Assembly: GCF_014202575.1 (NCBI RefSeq) | Contig: NZ_JACHHB010000002.1 | Location: 62,001-126,000, forward strand | Length of the DNA: 64,000 nt | Source of the DNA: Texcoconibacillus texcoconensis | GTDB taxonomy: Bacteria; Bacillota; Bacilli; Bacillales; Salisediminibacteriaceae | Reading direction: 5' to 3' | Shown here: positions 17,548 to 26,085 of the stretch, piece after piece | Position numbering within the stretch: position 1 is the stretch's first letter | Layout: each line of letters opens with the position of its first letter | The notes under the pieces: model-generated | Seen by the model: only the letters and a program-made list of their open reading frames with translations | Databases searched by the model: none | What the model was told of the DNA's origin: nothing | Position numbers and translations under genes: made by a program

Positions 17548-17732
17548 TCATTCGTTCACGGAAGGTCGATTTTCGTTCGCAAACAGTCAGGTTTCGTTCA
17601 TAAAACCTCAGTTTTTGTGCATGCCTCCTCGATTTTTGTGCATGAAACCCAAAGTTTTTGTGCATGCCTCCTCGATTTTTGTGCATGAAACCCCAAGTTT
17701 TGTGTATAACCCCTCCATTTTTGTGCATGATC
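17548..17732 (+). repeat. Array of 21-22-bp T-rich units (array 2)
   Basis: About nine units, from ATTCGTTCACGGAAG and TTTTCGTTCGCAAACAG to five or six near-identical TTTTTGTGCATGAAACCC-type units. Units ending in GCCTCCTCGA and in AAACCCAAAG alternate twice. The period is 20-22 bp. The array lies between jetC and the upstream side of the 205-aa gene. Confidence 0.8.
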
Positions 17733-17763
17733 CCCGCCGCCACCTCGACGCACGCACCCCCAA

Positions 17764-17797
17764 CAAAAAAAACACCCCGACAACAACGTCAGGGTGC
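17764..17797 (-). terminator. Terminator of the jet operon
   Basis: CACCCCGAC (17773-17781) pairs with GTCAGGGTG (17788-17796) with one mismatch. On the minus strand it is followed by a run of eight T. Confidence 0.8.
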
Positions 17798-17815
17798 TCG
17801 TGAGAAAAAAACTGG

Positions 17816-20800
17816 TCACAGTAACCGCAACTGCTCTTCTTCTCCTAAACGAATTAGGGCATCGGGGTCTTCTTCTTGGAAGTAAGCTTTTTTGATGTCT
17901 TTTGTTTTTTGCATGACGGCTCGCACGCCGTCTTCGGCTTGGCCGAGTTTCATGCTGTAGATCACTGGGAAGTAGTCACGGACGAATTTCCCTTCGGCGT
18001 GGGCGGTGACGGCGATGATTTGAAAACCGAGTTGTTCGGCGATAAAGAAGACGGGCTCTAATACGTGACTGCTCGATGCTTGACCGAACGGGTTGTCGAC
18101 AATCACTGAGCGGTTGCGTTTGCCGCGTCGCTGTTGCACTTGATCTTGCTTTTCAGCCAAGTAATTAAGCAATCCTAAAAATAAGGTCATGTTTTTGCTC
18201 CACTTTTCGCCGCCGCTCCAGCGATTCGATTCTTCCCAAGATTTCGGTGCGTTGCTTAAACGCCCGTCATTACTCACTTTTCGGCATTTCACTTTCACTG
18301 TGTCATTGCCCATCACAACGCGCAACAACTGCTTAACTTGCACTTTTTGCTCGATCGCTTTGCGGATGAGGCTCGGGTCTTCTTTGCCGCTTTCATCCTT
18401 GTACTTATCACTGTCTAACTCGTTGATCATCCAATTGATCTGCTCACGGAGGGATTGTTTCCCATCTTGCTCATTCCATTCAGGCACCGTGAATTGATAA
18501 ACAGCTTTCGTCTGTTCACCGACGCGTACTTTCGTTTTGTTAGGAATAAGCAACAATTCGGCGCGAATGTCAACGAGATAGGCGTGCAGTCGCTTGATAA
18601 ACTCCTCGTAATCTTCATGGTAGTGACGCAAACTCGCTTCCGAGGTTTGAATGATCCGCTCCGTCTGATGACGAATGCGCTCGTACCACTCGCGAATATC
18701 AGCGTATGTCTCATGTACGCGAATCCCTTCCTTCGCTTGATGCAACAAGCGTGGATCACTAATCGTTCGATCACAAAACTGGCGGTAATCTTCCTTCGCA
18801 TCAACAACCGCCTGCGCTCGCTTTGCAAATACATCCTGACTCTGCTGCAATTGCTGCTTCCGCTCCTCAATCACACGCTGTTTCTGATAAGCAATCTCAT
18901 TTTGCTCACGATCCGAAAGTGGCGCCGCTTCGATCGCACTTTCCATAAACCCGTATGCCGCATTCGCAATATCCAGGTCATGGATCGCTGTGGTCACACT
19001 CTCCTCTTGTTCCCGCAGCTGCTTCTCCGCCTTTTGTAACGCCCGCTCCTGCTCAGCTAACGACGCCCGCACACGCTCAAGTCGCTCTTTCTCCTCATCA
19101 AGCGGCAACGAAAACGACGCAAGTTCAACATCGGGATACGCTTTTTGGAAACGTTCACGTTCGTCCAGAAATAAGGCTTGTTTCTTTTCATATTCCGATT
19201 TAACAGGTGATACGTTCTCCGCTTGGGTTTCCTTTGCATCTGCCAGTTCAATCCTTTTTTCGCGAAGGCGACTTAATTCGTCATCGCCGTATATCGGGAA
19301 CTCCAGCAAACGTTCGAGGTTGTCACCTGCTTCAGCTTCAACTTCAGCTAGACGTGCGTGTAAATCGTCGCGTTTTTTGAGCGCTTCTTGGATTTGAACT
19401 TGTAACACTTCACGGTCTTGCTGCTCGTCATTCAAACGTCGGGTCAGCGCCTCTTTTCTGGACGCCAGTGCTTGTAATCCTTCATTTGTCGTTCGAGGAG
19501 ACACGTCCCCTAAGTCCTCAAATACAGGATTCGCAGCCCAATTCTTCCATTGCGACTCGACTTCAATCGCTTCCTCTTTTAAGTCTGAAATGACTTCGCG
19601 AATGCTCGTTAACTCTTTTTCCGCCTCTTTGCGGGCGATCTCATTATGTTGGTGCTTCTCTTCAGCTTGTTGCTTATCAATTCGGCCTTGCCGCAAGCTT
19701 TTCGCTAGCTTTTGCCCCTCTTTACAAAGGTGCAACCGTTGTTCAAAAACCGGCTTCGCACTTTCTGCTTCTTGCTGTTGTTGTTTCTCTGTTTCAAGCT
19801 TTTTCTCCAAATCGATCCGCGCATCATCACAACGTTTAATCGCATCGCGGGTTTGCGTTAATTTTTCATCACATTCGCTCACTTCTTGTTGGAGACTTTC
19901 GTACTCATCATGAGGATGCTGATTAAAAAAGTGACGAACATTTTCAAGGGCTTGCGACCAGGTTGTCACTTCGTTATCTTTCTCATCACGATAGTCACGC
20001 ACTTGTTGGCTCCTCGCCTCGTTGGCTTGTTTCCAGTGCTTGAAATGTTCTCGGTCGACATTGTCTTCCCAATAAGCTGGTACAACTTTCAAGGAAGACG
20101 ACTGCGCACGCCCTTGTTCACCGCTACCGGTAAGGGTGTTCAACCTTGTACGTGCTTCAGAAAGCGCATAAATGATTACTGGATAATAATTTTCGTCCTT
20201 TTTCTGTTCGAGCTTTTTGTAAAGGGTATGAACTTCCGTGTCATCGGAAACGACGAGCACATTCGTCCACGCTGACCAATCGACGGACTGACCCTCGATA
20301 TCACCTTTTTCTTGTAAACGTTCCAGTTTATCTTTCATCCAAGAGGTACCGATCTCTAAATAATGAAATTGATCTTGCCAACTCTTCACCCAGGCAAAGA
20401 GTTGCGGGTCAGCAGTAAAAATGTCATTGTCACGATAATCATCCACCCAACGGAACACGCGTCGTTCTTCTGTTAACAACGCTTCTCGTTCGTTACGCAC
20501 ACTTTCCACTTTCTCCTCAAGGCGATTTAAGATTTCCAACTCTTGACGATACAAACTTTGCACGTTTGAAAGGTCCGGGAAAAGTGATAGGATGTTTGCG
20601 CGCACCCGCTGCATTTCCTCATCCCATCCCGCTTTCTTTTCGTGTAAGGATGCAGATGTTTGGTTTAGTTCACGCTCTTCTTCACGATATGCCTGTAAAT
20701 CTTGTTCGTATCTGTCTTTCTTGTTTTCATATTCTCGAATCGTTTGATAACGGTCATGAATTGCTTGTTGTAAATCTTCAATGCGCTTGTTTAATTCCGT

Positions 20801-22285
20801 TTCTTTTTCGGTGAGCGCTTTTTCTCCTTCAACTTGCAATTCATTTTCGATGGTAGCTAAGCGCTCTTTGCGATCAGAGATTTTCGTTTCTTTAGCGGTC
20901 ACTTCACGAGCCCATTTCGCTTCTCCTTGACGGAAAGCTTCAATTTTTCCTTCGATATCCGTTTCTTCATCTTGTTTCGCTTCACGTTGTGACGTTAATT
21001 GCTGCCGCTTCTCATCAACGTCCTTCTTTTCCCGCTCATACAAACCGCGCAAGTATTGCTTGACTTCATCTAGTTCAGATTGCAATGCCTCAATCGTCTC
21101 ATCTTTTTCTAGTTGATCGTATTGCACTTGAAGTTCATGAAGCACGCCTTCATTTTCTTTCATATCGCGTTGAACTTGAGCGAGCCTTAATTGCTGATAG
21201 CGATTCTCGGTCGTTTCGTATTCTTGAGCGATCCGGTCATATGCTCGTCGTTCCGCTTGCAAACGTTCTTCGACTTCTTGGAAAGACTGTTCTTTCACGG
21301 CCACTTCTAATGCATGTTCCCTTCTCTTCAAACGATCCGTCTCGGTTTGATGTTCTTTTCGTTTACGTTCGGCGTCTTGCAACTTTCCTTCGAGCTCCGC
21401 TTTTTCTTGTGTTAACGCATGGTGATATGCTTTTGCTTTTTCTTTCACTTTCGTTAACTGTTTTTCTGCTTCATGGCGGTGTTCATACGTTTTCACGAGC
21501 TGTTCGATCTCTTTTTGAATCAGCTTTGTTTGCTTCACTTTTTCTTGAAGTTGATTGTATTCTTTAAAATAACCGCGTTGGCCTTCAAGCATATCCGCAA
21601 AGTCTTTCGAACCATCTCCAGATAACGCTTGTTCCACCGTTGGAATTAAGAGGCGGTCGACGAGTTGTTGCGTCGTTTCACACTTTTTGAAAAACTGTTC
21701 GACATCCCCTTCAGACGCATTAATATCTGCGATTTTCTCCCATTCACGAGCGACGATTTGATACGCACTTCCGAGGTGCTCGTGAAAGGCTTTATCCGTC
21801 GAAAACGTATCCGCCGTCATATACCTTGATTTCATATCGTGATAATAATCCGCCATTTCACCAGTACTAGCAGGACGTTCTCCACCACTTGATGCCTCAC
21901 GAGCAAACGGCAAGTGCTCAATGGCGTGGGCGTCCCCTTCTTCATACTCGTACGCATAGCGGTAGCGCTTGATCTCATCATCCTGCATATAAAGCGTCAC
22001 CGCTGTGACCGCATAGCGCCGTGGGTGATCGGACAAAATCCACTCGATCGCAATGTGAGCGGGACTGCCTTGTAGTTGCAACGTGTCTTTTACTTTTCGG
22101 CCCGCCACCTCGAAGTTTGGCAAAATCGCCTGAATCGCCGTTTGAATAAACACCGTTTTCCCGCCGCCATTTTCTAAAATGAGCACACCATTGTGACCGT
22201 CAAAACGGAAAAGATCATCGTTGTAGCGCTTGTCGCCACCTTCATAGACGACATTCGTAAAACGAATTTTTGAAATCGATGGCAT
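17816..22285 (-). CDS. jetC: Wadjet anti-plasmid system SMC-like ATPase JetC
   Basis: MukB-like loop-extruding motor of the Wadjet complex, which recognises and linearises small circular DNA. The 1489-aa chain has a split ABC ATPase. Walker A is LENGGGKT (about residues 37-44). Near the C-terminus are the signature SGGEKWS (about 1357) and Walker B SVIVDNPFG (about 1397). Long Glu/Lys/Gln-rich coiled coils lie between, with a hinge-like part near the middle. Its ATG overlaps the jetB stop (TAATG). Last gene of the operon. A plain SMC or RecN identity is excluded by the neighbours. Confidence 0.92.
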   Translation of the reverse strand: MPSISKIRFTNVVYEGGDKRYNDDLFRFDGHNGVLILENGGGKTVFIQTAIQAILPNFEVAGRKVKDTLQLQGSPAHIAIEWILSDHPRRYAVTAVTLYMQDDEIKRYRYAYEYEEGDAHAIEHLPFAREASSGGERPASTGEMADYYHDMKSRYMTADTFSTDKAFHEHLGSAYQIVAREWEKIADINASEGDVEQFFKKCETTQQLVDRLLIPTVEQALSGDGSKDFADMLEGQRGYFKEYNQLQEKVKQTKLIQKEIEQLVKTYEHRHEAEKQLTKVKEKAKAYHHALTQEKAELEGKLQDAERKRKEHQTETDRLKRREHALEVAVKEQSFQEVEERLQAERRAYDRIAQEYETTENRYQQLRLAQVQRDMKENEGVLHELQVQYDQLEKDETIEALQSELDEVKQYLRGLYEREKKDVDEKRQQLTSQREAKQDEETDIEGKIEAFRQGEAKWAREVTAKETKISDRKERLATIENELQVEGEKALTEKETELNKRIEDLQQAIHDRYQTIREYENKKDRYEQDLQAYREEERELNQTSASLHEKKAGWDEEMQRVRANILSLFPDLSNVQSLYRQELEILNRLEEKVESVRNEREALLTEERRVFRWVDDYRDNDIFTADPQLFAWVKSWQDQFHYLEIGTSWMKDKLERLQEKGDIEGQSVDWSAWTNVLVVSDDTEVHTLYKKLEQKKDENYYPVIIYALSEARTRLNTLTGSGEQGRAQSSSLKVVPAYWEDNVDREHFKHWKQANEARSQQVRDYRDEKDNEVTTWSQALENVRHFFNQHPHDEYESLQQEVSECDEKLTQTRDAIKRCDDARIDLEKKLETEKQQQQEAESAKPVFEQRLHLCKEGQKLAKSLRQGRIDKQQAEEKHQHNEIARKEAEKELTSIREVISDLKEEAIEVESQWKNWAANPVFEDLGDVSPRTTNEGLQALASRKEALTRRLNDEQQDREVLQVQIQEALKKRDDLHARLAEVEAEAGDNLERLLEFPIYGDDELSRLREKRIELADAKETQAENVSPVKSEYEKKQALFLDERERFQKAYPDVELASFSLPLDEEKERLERVRASLAEQERALQKAEKQLREQEESVTTAIHDLDIANAAYGFMESAIEAAPLSDREQNEIAYQKQRVIEERKQQLQQSQDVFAKRAQAVVDAKEDYRQFCDRTISDPRLLHQAKEGIRVHETYADIREWYERIRHQTERIIQTSEASLRHYHEDYEEFIKRLHAYLVDIRAELLLIPNKTKVRVGEQTKAVYQFTVPEWNEQDGKQSLREQINWMINELDSDKYKDESGKEDPSLIRKAIEQKVQVKQLLRVVMGNDTVKVKCRKVSNDGRLSNAPKSWEESNRWSGGEKWSKNMTLFLGLLNYLAEKQDQVQQRRGKRNRSVIVDNPFGQASSSHVLEPVFFIAEQLGFQIIAVTAHAEGKFVRDYFPVIYSMKLGQAEDGVRAVMQKTKDIKKAYFQEEDPDALIRLGEEEQLRLL

Positions 22286-23019
22286 TATTCATTCACCTCC
22301 GCTTCTTCCCATTGATACATAAATTCAAGGATCCCGCGATTATGTTCAAGGTCCATATAATATTTTTGCACGATCACTTTCGCTTTTTCTGTCAACGTTA
22401 ATTCGTGATTTCCAATATCATCAACAAGTCCTTGGTCCTCGAGAAACTGCTTTACCCCATTTAAAAAACCGAGTCGACTTTGCGTACGACGGTCCTGCTT
22501 TTTCACCGTTTCTTTCAAGTCATCAAGTTGGTCCCATTTTTCTAGAAGCAAACGCCAGTTGTACTCATGATCTTCCTCCGCACGAGCGAGCGTCTCTTCA
22601 TCGTGACCACGAATGACGTCAAACCGTTCATTGAGCTGGTCGAGCCACTCACTCAAAGACGTATATTCAAGCGTCGGTTCCATCGTTTGATAACTGTCGT
22701 AAAACATCCCGAACAACACGATAACCGCAAAATACATAAAATAAAGGTCTTCATTTTTCGCGCTCGCTTTCAAGTATCGTTTCTTTAACGTGTCATTTTT
22801 TACGTGATACATCGACGTCGTCGCTTTCGGTACCAAATACATCTTTTCCCCAGCCGTTATAATGACACACTCCACTTGCTGCGCAAAAAGGTCGAGCACT
22901 CCGCGCACAGCATCATCACCAAAATAGGTCCGTAAATCATCTTCATGCGTCTCGCCATGAGCGGCCAAACGTGAAAAAATCGCAAATGCTTGTGTGACTT
23001 GCTCCTGATCATATCGCAT
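22285..23019 (-). CDS. jetB: Wadjet subunit JetB (MukE-like)
   Basis: A 244-aa winged-helix accessory subunit that, by analogy with MukE, bridges the JetA kleisin and the JetC heads. Mostly helical, with a central segment LYFMYFAVIVLFGMFYDSYQTM and a typical C-terminal wing. ATG at 23019 is preferred because GGGAGG lies at the right distance; an 18-base extension upstream has no ribosome binding site. It overlaps the jetA end by 11 bp and the jetC start by 1 bp, indicating translational coupling. Probably of the DUF6063 type seen in type III systems; subtype is recalled, not tested. Confidence 0.85.
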   Translation of the reverse strand: MRYDQEQVTQAFAIFSRLAAHGETHEDDLRTYFGDDAVRGVLDLFAQQVECVIITAGEKMYLVPKATTSMYHVKNDTLKKRYLKASAKNEDLYFMYFAVIVLFGMFYDSYQTMEPTLEYTSLSEWLDQLNERFDVIRGHDEETLARAEEDHEYNWRLLLEKWDQLDDLKETVKKQDRRTQSRLGFLNGVKQFLEDQGLVDDIGNHELTLTEKAKVIVQKYYMDLEHNRGILEFMYQWEEAEVNE

Positions 23020-24526
23020 CGAATTCCTCCCGAACAAAACGTAACTGAAAATCGCTCATATAATGACCTTCAATATGAAGGACCTCGTTCGTCTCATTAC
23101 AAATGACTTTTTGTACATCAAGGTCCAACGTCGCAACAGCCCTTTCAAATAAATCGCCTTCTTCTTCACTTCCCTTTAACTCCGATACATCAAGGGGAGA
23201 GCGTTGATGTAAAATGAGCCAAAAATCATAAAACGAACGGTGCGTAAGCCAATCGCCGAGACTTGCCTCACGCATGGCAACGATGATCTCTTGCACCGTC
23301 ATCTCGTCACCTTTCATCACCGAAACAATAAAAGCCATGATGCGCGCAAAATTTTCTTGTTGTGTTTCACGAAATTGTTCTTCCTTGCCTTCTTCCGAAA
23401 CACCAAGAAAGGACGCTTCTTCCTTTTCTTCCCCTGATTGATTCACGAGCCGTTGCCGCTCAAAAACAGCGAGCGGTGACCACCCTTCCGTTTTCTCTAA
23501 CGACAGTGTCGGATTCATCAGCACACGCGCCGAAGACACAGGCAACGGGGAGGCAAACACCCGCGCCGTTAAATCTTGCGCAAAATTAAACGACTCAACA
23601 CCAACTTGATAAATCGCCTCTTTCGCCGATTGTAAAACGGTGTAATTTAACTCGATGCTCCGTTTTAACAACATACTATGCTCGTAGTGAACATCACCGA
23701 GCTCCTTATCGATCCGAATCATCATCCGATACGCCTTCTCATCGCGCTCAGTCTGTTTTTTATAATCAAAGTGCTGCCTCGTTTCACGAACGAATTGCTG
23801 CAACTCTTGAAACTCTTCGTCTTCCCGCTTCAAACGTTCATGAATGTCGTTAATCATCGATTCATAACGCGAAAACGTTTCCTCGGAAATAATATTACGT
23901 TGCACTTCGTGTTTTACTTTCTGCAAACGCCCTTGTAACTCTTCAACATTCAAGCGCATTTCGTCAATCTGCCTAAGCGCATTGGCAAACTCACCTTTTT
24001 CCAACTGTCGACGTAAAAGCAATTGATTGATCGACAATTGAAACTCACCGTAAAACTCTTTCGTCGCAAACACGAGCTCAAGCCCATGTTCATCAAGCGT
24101 ATAATACTGACTGTACGTTTCAATATCATGCTTGTCCGCTTTCAAAAATTTATATTGGAGCGTTCTCTCTTCACCCGCCTCCACATCATCATACGTCGTC
24201 ACATAACCCTTCCCACCTGGTGGACGGAACGTTTCCACGACGACGCGCGCGTACGATTCATAAGCTTCATCACTCAATTGCCAAGACTCGTGAAGTGTAC
24301 GTTTATAAAACGCCGCTAACTCACGAACTCCTGTTTTATAATTGCGATTCAATTTTTCATTGAAAAAATATAATAGCGCAAGCATTCCTAGAGTAAAGTA
24401 ATCAATCACGCGTCCGTTCTCATCTTTACGCTTCAATTGTTTTAAATCATAAAGCGGCTGCATCAAACGAACCCGATGGATCCGCTCACCATAACCGCGA
24501 ATCACTGAACTTACGAGCTCATCCAC
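23009..24526 (-). CDS. jetA: Wadjet subunit JetA (kleisin-like, MukF-like)
   Basis: A 505-aa kleisin-type subunit that closes the JetC ring. Winged-helix-like N-terminal region to about residue 190, a charged helical middle (about 190-275) suited to coiled coil, and a C-terminal part for binding JetC heads. GTG at 24526 follows GGAGGG at the proper distance, whereas the upstream TTG overlaps that site. It overlaps the jetD end by 16 bp. Length and position suit the DUF5716 JetA of type III systems. Confidence 0.85.
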   Translation of the reverse strand: MDELVSSVIRGYGERIHRVRLMQPLYDLKQLKRKDENGRVIDYFTLGMLALLYFFNEKLNRNYKTGVRELAAFYKRTLHESWQLSDEAYESYARVVVETFRPPGGKGYVTTYDDVEAGEERTLQYKFLKADKHDIETYSQYYTLDEHGLELVFATKEFYGEFQLSINQLLLRRQLEKGEFANALRQIDEMRLNVEELQGRLQKVKHEVQRNIISEETFSRYESMINDIHERLKREDEEFQELQQFVRETRQHFDYKKQTERDEKAYRMMIRIDKELGDVHYEHSMLLKRSIELNYTVLQSAKEAIYQVGVESFNFAQDLTARVFASPLPVSSARVLMNPTLSLEKTEGWSPLAVFERQRLVNQSGEEKEEASFLGVSEEGKEEQFRETQQENFARIMAFIVSVMKGDEMTVQEIIVAMREASLGDWLTHRSFYDFWLILHQRSPLDVSELKGSEEEGDLFERAVATLDLDVQKVICNETNEVLHIEGHYMSDFQLRFVREEFDAI

Positions 24527-25530
24527 TCCGCGTCCCTCCAAATCTGTTGTAACGTTGATTCTTGTAATGCTTCTTGGGGTATGTATTGATCATTATTGAG
24601 GATTAGACGTAGTTTTTCTTGAGATAATTCCGAAAAAGAAGCCGAAAACCGCACAATCGTTTCTGACTCATTTCTTTGCTGATTCTTGCCACTGTATGGA
24701 GGTGTAGAAAGAAGCGCCTCATAAAACGGCACAGCCGGAATCGCCCCACAGCGCTCATTTACCGCCGACCAAATATGAATCCCTTCTTCATCCAAATCAC
24801 CAAAATAATAGTAAATGTGCATCGCCTCTTCCGCATGAAGTTGACTCGGAAGCGCATCAATATTCGCCACAACACGCCACCCCGCACCATATACAAGACT
24901 CGTAAACGGCGTATCTGGTAACGCCCGTTTTAAATGATGATACGTCGTCTTATTTTCAACGATCAGATGAACGTGCTCACCACGGTCACCTTTCTTTATA
25001 TCCACAGAGACCATTAGCGGGTCTGGGTTCGCTTCTAGTTTCATCACATCCAATAAGTTCAGCTTCTGTAGCAAACGGATACCCCCGCGCTCGAGCCACT
25101 TCTCATCCCCCGTAATATCATACGAACGTTGAGGAAGCGAAGCATCTCGTTCAGGCAAACCATTCGTTTTTAAGTAACGGTCAATCTGCTGTAGATAAGG
25201 GAAGTCTTGATTCCAAGCTTTTTCACCAAGACGAAAATATTTATCAATCGGAATGTTCGGGTGAAATGAAATCAGTGCATCTTCCAATTGCTCACGAAAC
25301 GATTGATTGAGCGCTGTGTGATTGATTTTAAACGCATAAGGAAGCGACGGTTTACGACCATTTTCCCCACTCGCTTTAACCGGAATGAGTTTTTCTTCTT
25401 GTTGCAGTGATACAACCAGCTCAGCGAACGCTTCATATGTCATATGTGACGGCATCATTTGTTCTAACTCATTTAACGTCAGCTTCTTTTTACGACGATT
25501 TTTCAGTTGTTCAATGAGTTGCTCTTTCAT
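24511..25530 (-). CDS. jetD: Wadjet nuclease subunit JetD (Toprim domain)
   Basis: The DNA-cleaving subunit, related to the topoisomerase VI A subunit. The 339-aa protein has an N-terminal winged-helix region and a C-terminal Toprim fold: Glu192 in LIVEN, then Asp245 and Asp247 in FGDLDEEG, the metal-binding residues needed for cleavage, so it looks active. The ATG at 25530 is preferred over a GTG nine bases earlier because of AGGTG spacing. It is the first gene of the operon, unlike the jetA-first order best known from type I. Confidence 0.88.
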   Translation of the reverse strand: MKEQLIEQLKNRRKKKLTLNELEQMMPSHMTYEAFAELVVSLQQEEKLIPVKASGENGRKPSLPYAFKINHTALNQSFREQLEDALISFHPNIPIDKYFRLGEKAWNQDFPYLQQIDRYLKTNGLPERDASLPQRSYDITGDEKWLERGGIRLLQKLNLLDVMKLEANPDPLMVSVDIKKGDRGEHVHLIVENKTTYHHLKRALPDTPFTSLVYGAGWRVVANIDALPSQLHAEEAMHIYYYFGDLDEEGIHIWSAVNERCGAIPAVPFYEALLSTPPYSGKNQQRNESETIVRFSASFSELSQEKLRLILNNDQYIPQEALQESTLQQIWRDAEWMSS

Positions 25531-26085
25531 CAAAATCACACCTATTATTTAACAGTCTATCGACCATTTTCTAGTATCGACACATTGATTCTTATCTAGA
25601 CAACGTATTTTCATTATATCATAGACACTTTGAATGATTCGTCTAAGGTGCGCGTTCGTTTCACGACTCACTTAGGTAGGCATTTAGTCCCGACTCACTC
25701 ATAAAGAATGAATGTCCTCATTCAAAATAAGATATTGAAATCCAAATAATGAATGGGGCCTCCACTTCAGACGGACGCTTTCCCGAGGACTTGTCTTCAG
25801 CTAACTTATGCGATGGCCTTGCCTCGCATAAGTGGATCTTCAGACTGCGCTTGATCCTCTGGGAGTCACCGTCTTTCGTTTCAGCCACCTTTTATGATCC
25901 GTATATGAAATTGATTCATAATGTCTAAAGTTTCACTCATAAACCGCTCATCTATCTCGACTCATCGAAATTATCATTCGCCCCAACAATTAGGCGTTCT
26001 TCTTCACAACCTTTGTGAACACTGCTCATCCCAGCGAATACCCTAAACTATATGCCATGACCCAGATATGGAGGTGAAGTTTTAC
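25531..26085. other. Intergenic region upstream of the jet operon
   Basis: About 555 bp between divergent genes. A TATAAT (minus strand, 25618-25613) may be the -10 box of the jet operon, but no good -35 is seen. The 120-bp covarying repeat occupies 25763-25886. Nothing else is recognised apart from the ribosome binding site of the next gene. Confidence 0.5.
25763..25886. repeat. About 120-bp structured intergenic element, copy 1
   Basis: The blocks GGACGCTTTCCC, CTTGTCTTCAGCTAA, GGATCTTCAGACTGCGCTT and CTTTCGTTTCA are shared with 58232-58352. It folds on itself: AGACGG with CCGTCT, GAGGA with TCCTC, and a tip stem ACTTATGCGA with TCGCATAAGT. Several of these stems differ from copy 2 by paired changes. 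Confidence 0.85.

Noticed and set aside
17548-17732. CRISPR array
   Set aside because: Units are 20-22 bp with no separate unique spacers of regular length, and no cas genes are near; it is a degenerate tandem array.
19590-20275. Plus-strand open frames of 100-130 codons inside jetC
   Set aside because: They are antisense to a gene with a complete ATPase motif set, lack ribosome binding sites and have compositions expected from the complement of coiled-coil codons.
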